A stretch of 64,000 nucleotides of DNA from Ruminiclostridium cellobioparum DSM 1351 = ATCC 15832 (GTDB lineage Bacteria; Bacillota; Clostridia; Acetivibrionales; DSM-1351), in NCBI RefSeq assembly GCF_000621505.1, contig NZ_JHYD01000034.1:1-64000 (forward strand), written 5' to 3'. Positions 63,622 to 64,000 of this stretch are shown piece after piece. The notes below the pieces were generated by a model. It saw only the letters and a list, made by a program, of their open reading frames with translations, did no database searches and was not told the DNA's origin. The position numbers and the translations under genes were made by a program. Each line of letters opens with the position of its first letter. Position 1 is the stretch's first letter.

Positions 63622-64000
63622 TTATCCTTTTACAGCACCCGCAGTAAGCCCTGCCACCATATATCTCTGCAGGAACATAAACAGAATCAATACGGGAATT
63701 GTTGCAGTCACACAGACTGTCATTACGTTGGCCCAGTCATATGCAAATTCGCCCATATACCTCATTGAAATTCCCGAAGGCAGAGTCCTCAGTTCATCCT
63801 TGTTTACCAGGGTTATGGAGTACAGCAGGTCGTCCCAGGCCAGCAGGAAGGTGTATATTCCAACAGCCAGGAATCCGGGCTTTGCCAGCGGGAATATGAT
63901 TCTCCACAGTATGCCGAACCTGCCGCAGCCATCAATTCGTGCAGCCTCCTCAAGATGTATCGAAATATCGTCGAAGAAGCCCTTTATCATCAGTATTGAG
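63622..64000 (-). CDS. sugar ABC transporter permease, MalG-type, 5' part outside window
   Basis: The C-terminal 126 residues or so of a CUT1 permease. The EAA loop IHLEEAARIDGCGRFGILW and the ending TAGAVKG identify it. The reading frame is open to the window edge (codons before the Met at 63990 continue ...SIL), so this Met is internal rather than the start. Its partners would lie beyond 64000. Confidence 0.9.
   Translation of the reverse strand, partial: SILMIKGFFDDISIHLEEAARIDGCGRFGILWRIIFPLAKPGFLAVGIYTFLLAWDDLLYSITLVNKDELRTLPSGISMRYMGEFAYDWANVMTVCVTATIPVLILFMFLQRYMVAGLTAGAVKG

Overview
The window looks like chromosomal DNA of an AT-rich, Gram-positive, spore-forming anaerobe of the class Clostridia. 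The evidence is a spoIIID gene (33487-33735), two giant secreted proteins ending in S-layer homology (SLH) domains, strong AAGGAGG-type ribosome binding sites, three CUT1-type sugar ABC transporters with lipoprotein binding proteins, YesM/YesN-type two-component systems, and a PPi-type phosphofructokinase. Genus is not assigned. Nearly everything concerns recognition, import and breakdown of plant or microbial glycans.

Layout. (1) 475-7740 (minus): binding protein, two permeases, GH65 phosphorylase, beta-phosphoglucomutase and a DUF4432 epimerase-like protein, i.e. import and phosphorolysis of a glucose disaccharide. (2) 8027-14977 (minus): a 2316-residue SLH protein with three copies of an unrecognised module and an unassigned (alpha/alpha)-type catalytic-like domain; divergent from it, a histidine kinase and YesN regulator (15480-18912). 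The promoters of the binding protein and of the giant gene share a 19-bp motif at identical spacing from their -35 boxes. (3) 19090-32994 (minus): permeases, kinase, regulator, binding protein, GH13 oligo-1,6-glucosidase and an SLH-anchored GH76 (alpha-1,6-mannanase family) protein. (4) spoIIID, then a GH38 alpha-mannosidase with a divergent AraC regulator. (5) 38773-47608 (minus): PPi-phosphofructokinase, class II aldolase, FucI-like isomerase, divergent triosephosphate isomerase, TSUP exporter, LarA-like nickel-pincer epimerase, LarC1, and two half-size CHR transporters, with a divergent AraC regulator; this is the least explained metabolic unit. (6) 48694-59008 (minus): LplABC-type transporter plus cytoplasmic beta-helix protein, GH78 and GH51, probably for rhamnose/arabinose-containing pectin side chains, divergent from a membrane AraC regulator. 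(7) galM-like epimerase and the 3' part of a further permease.

The least expected content is non-coding. A family of TTAA-ended inverted-repeat elements lies at 33011-33245, 37329-37540, 61691-62043 and 63255-63620, with a half copy at 15232-15320. Two of them, and a separate inverted repeat at 38504-38742, carry the same 68-69-nt core whose hairpin stems differ by compensating base changes. A second family, 43-bp palindromes, occurs at 27466, 31064 and 62977. I recognised no tRNA, rRNA, CRISPR array or intact insertion sequence. All calls come from reading the sequence; no database search was run.
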